NCBI GenBank assembly: GCA_013140635.1 | Contig: JABFSM010000069.1 | Span: forward strand, 1 to 40,512 | Origin: Gemmatimonadales bacterium | GTDB lineage: Bacteria; Gemmatimonadota; Gemmatimonadetes; Gemmatimonadales; GWC2-71-9 | Length of the DNA stretch: 40,512 nucleotides | Direction of reading: 5' to 3' | Shown: positions 9,958 through 20,758 of the stretch, piece by piece | Position numbering within the stretch: position 1 is the stretch's first letter | Layout: every line of letters begins with the position of its first letter | Made by a program: the position numbers and the translations under genes | Notes under the pieces: generated by a model | Databases searched by the model: none | Told to the model about the DNA's origin: nothing | The model's input: the letters and a program-made list of their open reading frames with translations, nothing else

Positions 9958-10386
9958 ATGTCTCGTCGCCCCTTGGCTATTCTCGTCGTCCTCGCCGGGT
10001 TAGTCGCATTCCTATCCCTACGCCAGCGCCTCCGGCCACTTCCGTCTAACCAGGAGAGCCCGTTCCACGCCTTATCTGCCAGTCTGATTGCTTCGACGGG
10101 AAGACCTCAGCTCCTCGAGTTCTTTCACAAGGCGTGACTGGTTTGCCGCGCCATGGCGCCCATCGTGCATGGGCTTGAGCAGGAATGGGGACAGCGGGTG
10201 GACTTCATCTACCTCGATGTCGCGGACTCCGCCAACACGGCGGCGAAGCACCGCTTCGGCTTTCGTGCAACCCCGCACTTCTTCCTCCTTGGACCAGATG
10301 GATCAGTCCAGCGCACTTGGCAGGGGCGCGTAGAACGAGACACCTTGGCCGTAGCGTTACGGGGACTTGTGGCCCGCTATGATTGA
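9958..10386 (+). CDS. Membrane-anchored thioredoxin-like protein with in-frame TGA at first active-site Cys (candidate selenoprotein)
   Basis: The ORF track shows only the 3' part (10153-10386). Reading from ATG 9958, which has a good ribosome site (GTGAGG, 7-base spacing), gives an N-terminal helix (RRPLAILVVLAGLVAFLSL) and then a thioredoxin fold: GRPQLLEFFHKA-[TGA]-LVCRAMAPIVHGLEQEWG, ending with RATPHFFLLGPDG (the cis-Pro segment) and an ordinary TGA. The in-frame TGA at 10135-10137 is codon 60 and falls exactly where the first Cys of CxxC is expected; Cys63 is the second. Reading it as selenocysteine gives 142 residues with a UxxC site. No other lesion breaks the frame. The alternative is a single nonsense mutation (TGC/TGT to TGA). 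It would act as a periplasm-facing thiol-disulfide oxidoreductase next to metal-export genes. Confidence 0.75.
10158..10174 (+). promoter_or_regulatory. Candidate bacterial SECIS stem-loop
   Basis: GCCCAT-CGTGC-ATGGGC forms a perfect 6-bp stem with a 5-base loop. The stem starts 20 bases after the TGA at 10135-10137. The second loop base is G followed by T, 28 bases downstream of the TGA. Bacterial SECIS elements are typically a short hairpin about 16-37 bases after UGA with an early loop G (usually GU), so spacing and loop fit. A competing palindrome (GCGCCATGGCGC, 10148-10159) overlaps its 5' side, so folding needs checking. Confidence 0.45.
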
Positions 10387-10433
10387 GCGGTGCGCCTGAC
10401 TGAGCCGCCATTTCCCCTTCACCGGATCGCACC

Positions 10434-10766
10434 ATGCCCTGGTTTATCCTTGCGGCCATCCTTGAACTCGTCGGTTGCTATGCCATCTGGTTGTGGCTGC
10501 GCAAGCAGTACTCTCCCGCCTGGATCGTCATAGCGTCAATAGCACTACTCGGCTTCGCCGCAGCGCTCACACGCGTGTCCACGCCATATGCCGGACGAGC
10601 ATTTGCCGCCTACGCTGGAGTCTACCTCCTTGGAGCCTTGGCTTGGATGTGGCTGATTGACCGCATTCAGCCGGACCGCTGGGACATCATCGGTGCCTGC
10701 CTAAGTCTTGCCGGTGCGGCAATCATCCTATATGGGCCTCGGGGATCGGTGCCCCTGGTCCAGTAA
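10434..10766 (+). CDS. YnfA/UPF0060-family membrane protein
   Basis: This 110-residue protein consists of four hydrophobic helices with short loops, the size and layout of the YnfA (UPF0060) family, which is distantly related to small multidrug resistance transporters. Recognisable family segments are LAAILELVGCYAIWLWLR near the N-terminus, YAGRAFAAYAGVYLLGALAWMW in the middle and RWDIIGACLSLAGAAIILYGPR at the end. It sits in the inner membrane. Function in most members is unproven; a small-molecule efflux role has been suggested. It lies 47 bp after the thioredoxin-like gene, inside the metal island. Confidence 0.9.
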   Translation: MPWFILAAILELVGCYAIWLWLRKQYSPAWIVIASIALLGFAAALTRVSTPYAGRAFAAYAGVYLLGALAWMWLIDRIQPDRWDIIGACLSLAGAAIILYGPRGSVPLVQ

Positions 10767-11305
10767 GCATCCCTTCGCATGCGAGCCATTACTTCTCAAG
10801 TATGCCAAGGAGCGCACAAAGGGTAGCGACGTCAACGCCTATCGGTTCCGGAGTCTTGCTGCATAGAAATCAGGGCTTGCTGGAGGACAAATCCAGACCC
10901 TCATAGGCATGAAACCCTGGCCTTCCTCGCAGGTCTTACAGGCGTCAAGAACGGCCGGTGTTGGTATTACCAACCGCGCCTGTCCTTGATACAAACGATC
11001 TTTCAGAACAACTCAGCGCACTGGCAAAGCAACGTGACTCATTAAACGAGAGCAGTCCGTAAATCCCGCGATGGGCATTTCTGGACGCTCGACGTTCGAT
11101 TCGAGAGGGAGAAGCAAACGATGCTGTTGTGCCCCGTTCTGGTCGAGTGAAGTAGATCTTTGGCTTGTAGCTAAATGCGAGATTGATCCGAGGGCCTCTC
11201 GGAAAAACGTTGATCCTGCCCTTCGGGGCCGATTTAGCATTGCCTCTCGCCGCCGTTCATTGAACCGCACCCTTTTAAGCCCACCAACTACTCCGTCGCC
11301 CAGAT
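10767..11305 (+). other. Gene-free stretch between ynfA-like and czcI-like genes
   Basis: This stretch is lower in GC than the rest of the window and holds no ORF I can support. Short translated runs such as KYAKERTKGSDVNAYRFRSLAA and VLVLPTAPVLDTNDLSEQL read somewhat like coding sequence but lack starts and are cut by stops. They may be remnants of a decayed gene. No tRNA or recognisable regulator was seen, although a metal-responsive regulator gene would be expected near czc genes. Confidence 0.5.
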
Positions 11306-11334
11306 TTGACCTGCCGGACCCGTCGGGCTAGCAT
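11306..11334 (+). promoter_or_regulatory. Candidate sigma-70-type promoter of the czc operon
   Basis: TTGACC (11306-11311), a 17-base spacer and TAGCAT (11329-11334) resemble a housekeeping promoter. The expected transcription start is about 4 bases before the ATG at 11345, so the mRNA would be nearly leaderless; no Shine-Dalgarno is visible there. The spacer contains an imperfect dyad (GCCGGA-CCCG-TCGGGC) that could bind a regulator. Confidence 0.45.
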
Positions 11335-11344
11335 TCCCGCCACG

Positions 11345-11674
11345 ATGCTGTCGCGCATACTCGTCTGGATCTTCTTTCTGGGACTCACTCCGGCTGGCCC
11401 CGAGCTGGTCGAATGGGTGAGTCATTACACCCAGGAGGGGGACTTTGCCGACGCTTCCGACACTCGGCACCGCCGAGCCCCGGCAGAACAAACCGAGCAT
11501 GGCTGTGCTGTCCTCTGTCACGCATGCGGCTGCCATGGCTCCACTGCTCCCGTCCGAGACATAGATCAAGTTGCTCCACGGTCACACCTGCCCCTCAAGC
11601 GCGCTTGGGCTGCCTCTACCCTACTTGTGGCCCAGGCCGAACCCGAACCTGTAACTCCCCCTCCAATTAGCTGA
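11345..11674 (+). CDS. CzcI-like small secreted Cys/His-rich protein
   Basis: I start this gene at ATG 11345 rather than the track's 11306, because the protein then opens with a signal-like hydrophobic segment (MLSRILVWIFFLGLTPAG) and the track's start overlaps the candidate promoter. The 109-residue product has the cluster EHGCAVLCHACGCHG, rich in Cys and His and suited to metal binding. It ends with a Pro-rich tail. Small exported proteins of this kind often precede czcC in heavy-metal efflux operons (CzcI-like). It lies 53 bp before czcC. A role as a periplasmic metal sensor or buffer is inferred; sequence similarity to CzcI itself is not established here. Confidence 0.65.
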   Translation: MLSRILVWIFFLGLTPAGPELVEWVSHYTQEGDFADASDTRHRRAPAEQTEHGCAVLCHACGCHGSTAPVRDIDQVAPRSHLPLKRAWAASTLLVAQAEPEPVTPPPIS

Positions 11675-11727
11675 TCTCCCCGTTCTAGGCTGAATCCGTT
11701 TCACGCCGGTAACGATGGAGATCGATA

Positions 11728-12981
11728 ATGCTCGCACGCGGGTTTGCCGCGTGCATGGCAGTCGTGGCGCTCCTTGGCGCCCCTACTCACGGCCATGCAC
11801 AGGCTCCCAGCATCACCCTCGCCGATGCGCTTCGGCGAGCGGAACAATCGAATCCCGAACTCCGCATTGCCGCGTCTGAAGCGGCATCGGCGAAGGGAAT
11901 AGCTCGGGCCTCCCGGCGCCCGGTATTCAATCCGGAGTTGGAGGCCGAGTTTGGCCGCTTCCAAGACCCCAGCCCCACGAGCTCTATCTATTCGTTTGGC
12001 CTCAGCCAACGATTCGAGCTTGGAGGCAAGCGCGGATCGCGCATTCGGGCCGAGGACCAGCGCGCTCTTGCCGCCGATGCCCGAGTCGTGCGGCGGGCGC
12101 AGGAAGTCTGGGCGCGAGTTTTTCGGGCGTTTTCCTTCGCCCAGATCGCGCGGCTTCGATCGGCCACCGCCAGGGAGGCCGAGCAGGTGGCCGTGCAGTT
12201 GAAGGCCGCCGCCGATGAACGGCTTATTCTGGGCGCCGGAACGCAGCTTGAGGTAAATGTCGCCGCCGCCGCCGCGAGCCGGGAGCGTCGCGCCCGACTC
12301 CAAGCGGAGCGTGAGGCGGCCTCCGCATCCCTGGAACTCGCTTCCGCGATCGGGCTATCCGCCACCGAAGCCCCGGAACCGGCCGGTGAGCTCGTGCTTC
12401 CACCCCCGGAAACGCGGACCGAATCTGAGCTCGTCGCCTTGGCGCTCGCGCAGCGTTCCGATCTTCGCGCAGCTATCGCCGATCAAGAAGCGGCACGCTC
12501 GAATCTGCGTGTCGCACGGGGCCTCGCCTGGCCCGACCCTGCGTTGAGCGCGACGGCAGCACGGGAAGAGTCTCGGACGCTTCGATTCGGCATTTCGTTT
12601 CCCCTTCCCCTCCTCAATCAGGGTCAGGTCTTCCGCGCGGAAGCGGCGGGCCTGCTCGAACGGGCCGAGATTACCCAGAGTGCCGCGCGGCAAGAGATCG
12701 CCCGTGAAGTTCGCGATGCCCTCCAAGCGTATCAGCGCGCCCTGGAAGCCCATGCAGGCTTTGACCGAGACGCGGTCGAGCGACTCTCCGAGAACCTACG
12801 CCTCGCCGAAGAGTCCTTCCGAGCTGGGAAAATCGGACTGTTGGTGTTCAGCACCGTTCGCCGTGACCTCGTCGAGGCGCGGCTGTCCTATCTAGACGCG
12901 ACGGCGGACCTGATCGAACGTCGCATTCTCCTGGCGCTGGCGGTCGCAGAACCGCTTCCACGCATGACGGAAAGGCAGTGA
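11728..12981 (+). CDS. czcC: TolC-family outer-membrane channel of CzcCBA efflux system
   Basis: This 417-residue protein has a signal peptide (MLARGFAACMAVVALLGAPTHGHAQ) and two repeats of long amphipathic helices typical of outer-membrane efflux proteins. Segments such as ITLADALRRAEQSNPELRIA and YSFGLSQRFELGGKRGSRIRAEDQ begin the first half, and LRAAIADQEAARSNLRVARGLAWPDPALS the second. It would trimerise to form the channel carrying metal ions out of the periplasm. A GGAG about 8 bases upstream supports the start. czcB follows after 4 bp. Confidence 0.92.
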   Translation: MLARGFAACMAVVALLGAPTHGHAQAPSITLADALRRAEQSNPELRIAASEAASAKGIARASRRPVFNPELEAEFGRFQDPSPTSSIYSFGLSQRFELGGKRGSRIRAEDQRALAADARVVRRAQEVWARVFRAFSFAQIARLRSATAREAEQVAVQLKAAADERLILGAGTQLEVNVAAAAASRERRARLQAEREAASASLELASAIGLSATEAPEPAGELVLPPPETRTESELVALALAQRSDLRAAIADQEAARSNLRVARGLAWPDPALSATAAREESRTLRFGISFPLPLLNQGQVFRAEAAGLLERAEITQSAARQEIAREVRDALQAYQRALEAHAGFDRDAVERLSENLRLAEESFRAGKIGLLVFSTVRRDLVEARLSYLDATADLIERRILLALAVAEPLPRMTERQ

Positions 12982-12985
12982 CGCG

Positions 12986-14176
12986 GTGACAACAAAGTAT
13001 TCACTCCACTGGACGCTGCTCCTCACTGTCCTCTCGGGAGCCGCATGCGCATCGGATGGGGAGAAACCCGATAGCGCCGCGATACCATCCGATTCGGCGG
13101 CCAACGGCCGGGTCACCCTGACCCAGGCACAGGCGACCAATGCTGGCATCACCCTCGCCGCTGTCGAAGAGCGGGCGGCGGGCGGCCTCCTGGAAGCGAC
13201 GGCAGAGATCGAACCTGCCCCGGCCCGATTCGCTCAGATAGGCGCGCGCGTGGCGGGGAGAGTGGTTCGCCTTTTCGTGGCTGAAGGTGATCGCGTCACA
13301 ACCGATCAAACGATGGCCACGGTGGATTCACCCGAGTTGAGCCAGAGCACCGGCGACTATCTCGCAGCCGCCACCACGGCCACCGTGACTCGTGAAATCG
13401 CCGATCGAGAACGCGCACTCTTCGAGCGGAAGATCAGCTCGGAACGCGAATGGCGTCTCGCGGAGGCAGAAGCAGTACGAGCCCGCGCGGCAAAAGAGGC
13501 CGCCGAGAATCGACTCCACGCTCTCGGGCTCTCGGACGCCGAACTGCGGCAGCTACAGGTCGAAGGACACTTCGCCTCCGAAGTATCGATCCGCACCCCT
13601 CTCGCCGGCATCGTCGCGAGTCGCGCAATAAGCATCGGCAAGATCGTCCAGCCGGGGGAACAACTCTTTGAGGTTGTGGACCTGGCGGAGGTCGCCATCG
13701 CGATTGATGTGTACGAGCAGAATCTGACTCGCGTGAAGGTCGGCCAGCGCGTCGAAGCACACACTACGTCAACGGGGGGCCAAACCTTCATCGGACGAGT
13801 GACCAGCGTAGGCGCCGTGGTGGAACGGCAGAGCCGAACAGTCAAAGTCCGGGTGATCCTCCCCAATCCCGACCGAGTATTGCGTCCAGGAATGTTCGCC
13901 ACCGTCCGCGTGCTGGGCGCCGGTCCCGACCAGCAAACCGGCCGCGCGATCTATGTCCCATCGAGCGCAATCCAGCGCGATGGCCCGACAGCAATCGTCT
14001 TTGTGAGTGGCGGGGACCCGCTCACCTTCGTCCGGCGAGAGATCGACCTCGGTCCAGAATCCGGCGGCTTCACCTTGGTACGGCGCGGCCTGGCCGTGGG
14101 AGAGAGAGTCGCCGTGACCGGGGCGTTGGTGCTCAAGGCGGAGATGAAGAAGGGTACCCTCGGAGAGCCGGAGTAG
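12986..14176 (+). CDS. czcB: Periplasmic adaptor (membrane fusion) subunit of CzcCBA
   Basis: Starting with GTG at 12986, the 396-residue product has a hydrophobic leader ending in GAACAS, a possible but weak lipobox. It then shows the membrane-fusion architecture: a barrel-sandwich segment (IGARVAGRVVRLFVAEGDRV), an alpha hairpin at about residues 110-180, the return lipoyl half (IRTPLAGIVASRAISIGKIVQPGEQLFEVVDLAEVAIAIDVYEQNL) and a beta-barrel (VGQRVEAHTTSTGGQTFIGRVTSVG). It links CzcA to CzcC. There are no long His-rich stretches like those in Ralstonia CzcB. It is 4 bp from czcC and 7 bp from czcA, in a clear operon. Confidence 0.92.
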   Translation: MTTKYSLHWTLLLTVLSGAACASDGEKPDSAAIPSDSAANGRVTLTQAQATNAGITLAAVEERAAGGLLEATAEIEPAPARFAQIGARVAGRVVRLFVAEGDRVTTDQTMATVDSPELSQSTGDYLAAATTATVTREIADRERALFERKISSEREWRLAEAEAVRARAAKEAAENRLHALGLSDAELRQLQVEGHFASEVSIRTPLAGIVASRAISIGKIVQPGEQLFEVVDLAEVAIAIDVYEQNLTRVKVGQRVEAHTTSTGGQTFIGRVTSVGAVVERQSRTVKVRVILPNPDRVLRPGMFATVRVLGAGPDQQTGRAIYVPSSAIQRDGPTAIVFVSGGDPLTFVRREIDLGPESGGFTLVRRGLAVGERVAVTGALVLKAEMKKGTLGEPE

Positions 14177-14183
14177 GCGCCCC

Positions 14184-17296
<3,113 letters not shown>

Positions 17297-17300
<4 letters not shown>

Positions 17301-17638
17301 TATATCAAGTCCTACAGGCCTACGTGCGGCCGCAGCTCTCGGCGCGGGTTGTCCAAGCGTTGATCGATGCCGGATGCACCGACCTCTTCTTCACCGAAAC
17401 GCGACGAGTCGTGAGCGGGGTCGGAACGCCAAATGTCGAGTATTCGGTTCTGGCCGGGCAGAAGGTGGAGGCAATGGTCCGCATCGAAGTCGCCGGAACT
17501 GAGACGCAATTGACGCATTGGACCCAGGTCATCAAGAGCGCCGGTTCCACCCAACGGCACGGTGACGGCACAGCGACGATTTGGGGCGTCCTCGACCATT
17601 TCCACCTTAGCGTCGGACCGGAGGGAGCTGGCACATGA
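17297..17638 (+). CDS. PII-like signalling protein of the metal-efflux operon
   Basis: This 113-residue protein starts with GTG overlapping the czcA stop and ends overlapping the ATPase start (ATGA). It has the ferredoxin-like beta-alpha-beta plan of the PII superfamily: VLQAYVRPQLSARVVQALIDAGCTDLFFTETRR, then a short flexible region (VVSGVGTPNVEYSV) where the T-loop would lie, then KVEAMVRIEVAGTETQLTHWTQVIKSAGST. It lacks the classical GlnB uridylylation tyrosine context. A PII subgroup encoded beside heavy-metal RND pumps has been described (PII-NG). It probably trimerises and modulates the pump or ATPase in response to a metal or nucleotide; that role is inferred. Confidence 0.82.
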
Positions 17639-19605
17639 GCGCTGCGTCCACCGACGACAAGCGTCCATCGCCATGGACGACGCCATTCGCCATTCGAGCG
17701 TATGCGGCGGGCATCTTGTGGCTCCTTGGTGTGGCCGCCGACGCAGCGTTCGGGGCAAAGGAGCCTGCGGGCTGGCTCGCCATTCGATTGGATTTGGCGG
17801 GGCTCCTCTTTACGGCGGCATCGGTCATTGGTGGAATGAACTTCTTTGGGACGGGTTTCCGGGCGCTCCTCCGACTGCGGCTCGATATGAACTCCCTCAT
17901 GTCGATCGCGATTGTTGCCGCCATTCTCATCGGGGAGCCATTCGAGGCGGCAACTCTCGCTTTCTTGTTCTCGGTAGCCGAGCTGCTGGAGCGCTACGCG
18001 GTGGATCGTTCCAATCGGTCGGTCGCCGAGCTGCTCAAGCTTACCCCGGAGCAGGCTGAGCGCCTTCGACCCGATAGTACCACCGAAACGATAGCCGCCA
18101 GGGAGCTGCGGGTCGGCGATCGGGTCCGAATCAGACCTGGCGATCGCATCGGCGCCGATGGACGAATCGTCGCAGGCACTTCGGCCATCAACGAGGCAAC
18201 ACTCACCGGGGAGTCGATGCCCAAGACCAAGGGCGTCGGAGAAGCGGTCTTCTCTGGAACGCTCAATCTGGAGGGCTCCCTCGACATAGAGGTCACGGCG
18301 GACGCGAGCCACAGCGTAATGGCGCGAATGGTGGCGCTGGTGCGCGAGGCTCAGAGTCGGCGGGCGCCCATCGAATATTTCGTCCAGCGCTTCGCGAGGA
18401 TCTATACACCTGCTGTGACCGTCCTGGCGCTGCTCGTCGCGATCATTCCTCCAATACTCGGCCGAGGCGATGCTCTCGAATGGTTCGTTCGTGCGCTTAC
18501 CCTGCTTGTGGTTGCGTGCCCTTGCGCCCTCGTCATCGCAACGCCGGTTACGGTCGTGAGCGCGCTGACGAGCGCCGCGCGCCATGGGGTGCTCATCAAA
18601 GGGGGCGAGTATCTCGAAAAAGTGGGATCAGTTCGAGCCCTTGCCACTGACAAGACGGGGACACTCACCCTTGGTCGACTTGCCGTCAGCGACTTCAAAG
18701 TGCTCCCTCCTCAGGAAGAAGTCGAGCTGCTCCAATTGCTGGCGGCCGTTGAAGCGCGCTCGGAACATCCGATCGGCAAGGCCATCACGCGGTATTCCGA
18801 AGAACGTGGCATCAACGGTCCCGCCGACGCCGAGGCCTTTCGGGCAATTCCGGGACAGGGGATCAAGGCAACGGTCAACGGCACGTCGATCTTGGTCGGA
18901 ACACCTGAGTTGGTCGGTGAAACGGCGGCCTCCCTATGGGGACACCTCCGGCCAGGCCTCACCTGGATCTTTGTCGAAGTGCCGGATCGGGGCCTGTCGG
19001 CACGGATCGGTCTCACCGATGAGATACGCCCAGAAGCGGCGCCCGCGCTCGCTGAATTGCAAATGCTTGGCGTTCGCCCGATCGTCATGCTCACTGGAGA
19101 CAACGAGGGTTCCGCCCAGTTGGTCGCGCACGCGGTGGGGCTCGATCAGGTGAGAGCGCGACTGCGTCCTGAGCAGAAAGTTGCTGCCGTTGAGGAACTG
19201 CGAATCGCCCATAAGGTTGTGGCGATGATCGGCGACGGAGTGAACGATGCACCTTCGTTGGCGGCGGCCGACGTAGGGATCGCGATGGGCGTGGCCGGGT
19301 CGCCGGCGGCCATCGAAACGGCGGATGTCGCGCTCATGGCCGACGACCTGCGAAAGCTCCCTTACACTATCCGACTGGCGCGGAGAGCGAAACGAACCAT
19401 TCGAATCAACATCGCACTCGCAATCGGGCTTAAGTTATTGCTGGCGGCCGGCGCACTGTCGGGACAAGTGAGGCTCGCCGTCGCGGTGCTCGTGGGAGAT
19501 CTTGGCGCCTCGCTCGTTGTGACGATAAACGCGCTCCGATTGGCATCGGTGGGCGACGAATCGCGCAACAGGCGGCGATCGGAAACAACTGGGACAGCCA
19601 CCTAG
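17635..19605 (+). CDS. P1B-type metal-exporting ATPase (Zn/Cd/Pb type)
   Basis: This 656-residue ATPase has the P1B core: TGES in the actuator domain, the metal-site C295-P-C297 motif in a membrane helix (VACPCALVIATP), phosphorylation site D339 in DKTGTLT, the EHPIGKAI HP motif and GDGVNDAPSLAAADVGIAMG. The last two helices contain RINIALAIGLKLLLA and VLVGDLGASLVVTINALRL, where Asn, Lys and Asp match the ZntA-type divalent-metal pattern. There is no N-terminal HMA domain or CxxC motif. It would export Zn, Cd or Pb from the cytoplasm using ATP. Its TAG stop (19603-19605) coincides with the IS630 insertion point, where the first base of the element restores the G. Confidence 0.94.
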   Translation: MSAASTDDKRPSPWTTPFAIRAYAAGILWLLGVAADAAFGAKEPAGWLAIRLDLAGLLFTAASVIGGMNFFGTGFRALLRLRLDMNSLMSIAIVAAILIGEPFEAATLAFLFSVAELLERYAVDRSNRSVAELLKLTPEQAERLRPDSTTETIAARELRVGDRVRIRPGDRIGADGRIVAGTSAINEATLTGESMPKTKGVGEAVFSGTLNLEGSLDIEVTADASHSVMARMVALVREAQSRRAPIEYFVQRFARIYTPAVTVLALLVAIIPPILGRGDALEWFVRALTLLVVACPCALVIATPVTVVSALTSAARHGVLIKGGEYLEKVGSVRALATDKTGTLTLGRLAVSDFKVLPPQEEVELLQLLAAVEARSEHPIGKAITRYSEERGINGPADAEAFRAIPGQGIKATVNGTSILVGTPELVGETAASLWGHLRPGLTWIFVEVPDRGLSARIGLTDEIRPEAAPALAELQMLGVRPIVMLTGDNEGSAQLVAHAVGLDQVRARLRPEQKVAAVEELRIAHKVVAMIGDGVNDAPSLAAADVGIAMGVAGSPAAIETADVALMADDLRKLPYTIRLARRAKRTIRINIALAIGLKLLLAAGALSGQVRLAVAVLVGDLGASLVVTINALRLASVGDESRNRRRSETTGTAT

Positions 19606-19617
19606 TGTCTTGTCCCA
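19605..19617 (+). repeat. IS630 left terminal inverted repeat
   Basis: GTGTCTTGTCCCA starts immediately after the TA duplication. The conserved inner block GTCCCA and the TGT near the tip match the right end. Confidence 0.7.
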
Positions 19618-19666
19618 TTAATAAGATACATATATATTGGGTGGGGTCTTTCCCCCGTGAGGCCCC

Positions 19667-20758
19667 ATGCGCACTGGCCGTCCGCGCGCCTTTGAACTCA
19701 CCGTCTCCCCGACTGAACGCGAGCAGTTGGCCGCCTTCGCCTCCTCCCGCGCCTTGCCCGCCGGACTCGTACGGCGCGCCCAGATCATCTTGCGCTCCGC
19801 CGAAGGCGAAGCGAACAGCGCCATCGCCCGGAGTCTCGGCGTAAGTGCGCCGTTGGTCGGTCTGTGGCGCACGCGGTTTCGGGACCACGGCTTAGCGGGG
19901 TTATACGATGCGCCCCGGGCCGGCCGCCCCCGGACGCACGACGATGGCGAGGTGGCCCGGATGCTGCGCACCGTGCGGCAATCCCGGCCCCGGGACGCCA
20001 CCCACTGGACCGTGCGCGCGGTCGCGACCAAGACCCGGATTAGTAAGAGCACGGTGCAGCGCTACTTCACGCTCTTCGGCGTCCAGCCGCATCGGACGAA
20101 GAGCTTCAAGCTCTCGCCCGATCCCTTCTTCGTGGAGAAGGTCCGCGATATCGTCGGGCTGTACCTGAATCCCCCGGATCAGGCGCTCGTGCTCTGTGTC
20201 GAGGAGAAGAGCCAGATCCAAGCGCTCGAGCGCACGCAACCCAATCTGCCGCTCGGCCTGGGCTACGTCGAAGGGTTCACCCACGACGACACGCGCCATG
20301 GAACCACCACCCTCTTCGCGGCCCTCGACCTCAAGAGCGGTGCGGTCTTCGCGCAGTGCAAACGCCGGCATCGCCATCAGGAGTTTCTCGCGTTCCTCGC
20401 GGACGTCGAGGTGAATGTCCCGCCCCATCTCGCCGTTCACCTCGTGGTCGACAACTACGGCACCCACAAGCACCGCAAGGTGAAAGCCTGGCTGGCGCGG
20501 CACCCGCGCTTCCACCTTCATTTCACGCCGACGTATGCCTCCTGGCTCAATCAGGTCGAGCGCTGGTTTGCGCTCATCACCCAGCGGGCCATTCGCCGCG
20601 GGTCCTTCCGCACCGTCCGGGAACTCATCGACCGCATTGAGCGCTTCGTCAAGACCTACAACGCAACCGCCCGCCCTTTTCGCTGGACCGCCACCGCCGA
20701 GAGCATCTTTGCCAAGCTCAATCGACTTACGCAACGAATCTCTGGGACTTCACAGTAG
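19667..20758 (+). CDS. IS630-family transposase
   Basis: The 363-residue transposase has an N-terminal helix-turn-helix (SAIARSLGVSAPLVGLWRTRFRDHGLAGLYDAPRAGRP), a second winged-helix region (WTVRAVATKTRISKSTVQRYF) and a C-terminal DDE domain. The catalytic segments are LVLCVEEKSQIQALERTQ, HLVVDNYGTHKH and TPTYASWLNQVERWF. The first segment has Glu179 where I expect the first catalytic Asp (CVDEKSQ is the usual form), which may reduce activity. The stop codon TAG uses the target TA at 20756-20757, so the element carries no stop of its own. The gene is full length. Confidence 0.95.
   Translation: MRTGRPRAFELTVSPTEREQLAAFASSRALPAGLVRRAQIILRSAEGEANSAIARSLGVSAPLVGLWRTRFRDHGLAGLYDAPRAGRPRTHDDGEVARMLRTVRQSRPRDATHWTVRAVATKTRISKSTVQRYFTLFGVQPHRTKSFKLSPDPFFVEKVRDIVGLYLNPPDQALVLCVEEKSQIQALERTQPNLPLGLGYVEGFTHDDTRHGTTTLFAALDLKSGAVFAQCKRRHRHQEFLAFLADVEVNVPPHLAVHLVVDNYGTHKHRKVKAWLARHPRFHLHFTPTYASWLNQVERWFALITQRAIRRGSFRTVRELIDRIERFVKTYNATARPFRWTATAESIFAKLNRLTQRISGTSQ
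20743..20755 (-). repeat. IS630 right terminal inverted repeat
   Basis: TGGGACTTCACAG on the plus strand reads CTGTGAAGTCCCA inward, matching the left end at 9 of 13 positions. It also encodes the last residues of the transposase. Confidence 0.7.

Larger units (their letters stand above)
19605..20755 (+). mobile_element. IS630-family insertion sequence, 1151 bp, TA target duplication
   Basis: The element runs from G19605 to G20755 and carries one transposase gene. It is flanked by TA on both sides (19603-19604 and 20756-20757), the target duplication typical of IS630/Tc1-mariner elements. Terminal inverted repeats are imperfect: GTGTCTTGTCCCA on the left against CTGTGAAGTCCCA from the right end, 9 of 13 identical. 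Removing the element and one TA gives ACC-TAG-AAG, so the original ATPase stop codon was also TAG. The insertion therefore left the ATPase reading frame unchanged. Confidence 0.85.

Noticed and set aside
10153-10386. ORF-track gene starting at ATG 10153
   Set aside because: It is the 3' part of the thioredoxin-like gene beginning at 9958; starting here would omit the anchor, the first strand and the active site.
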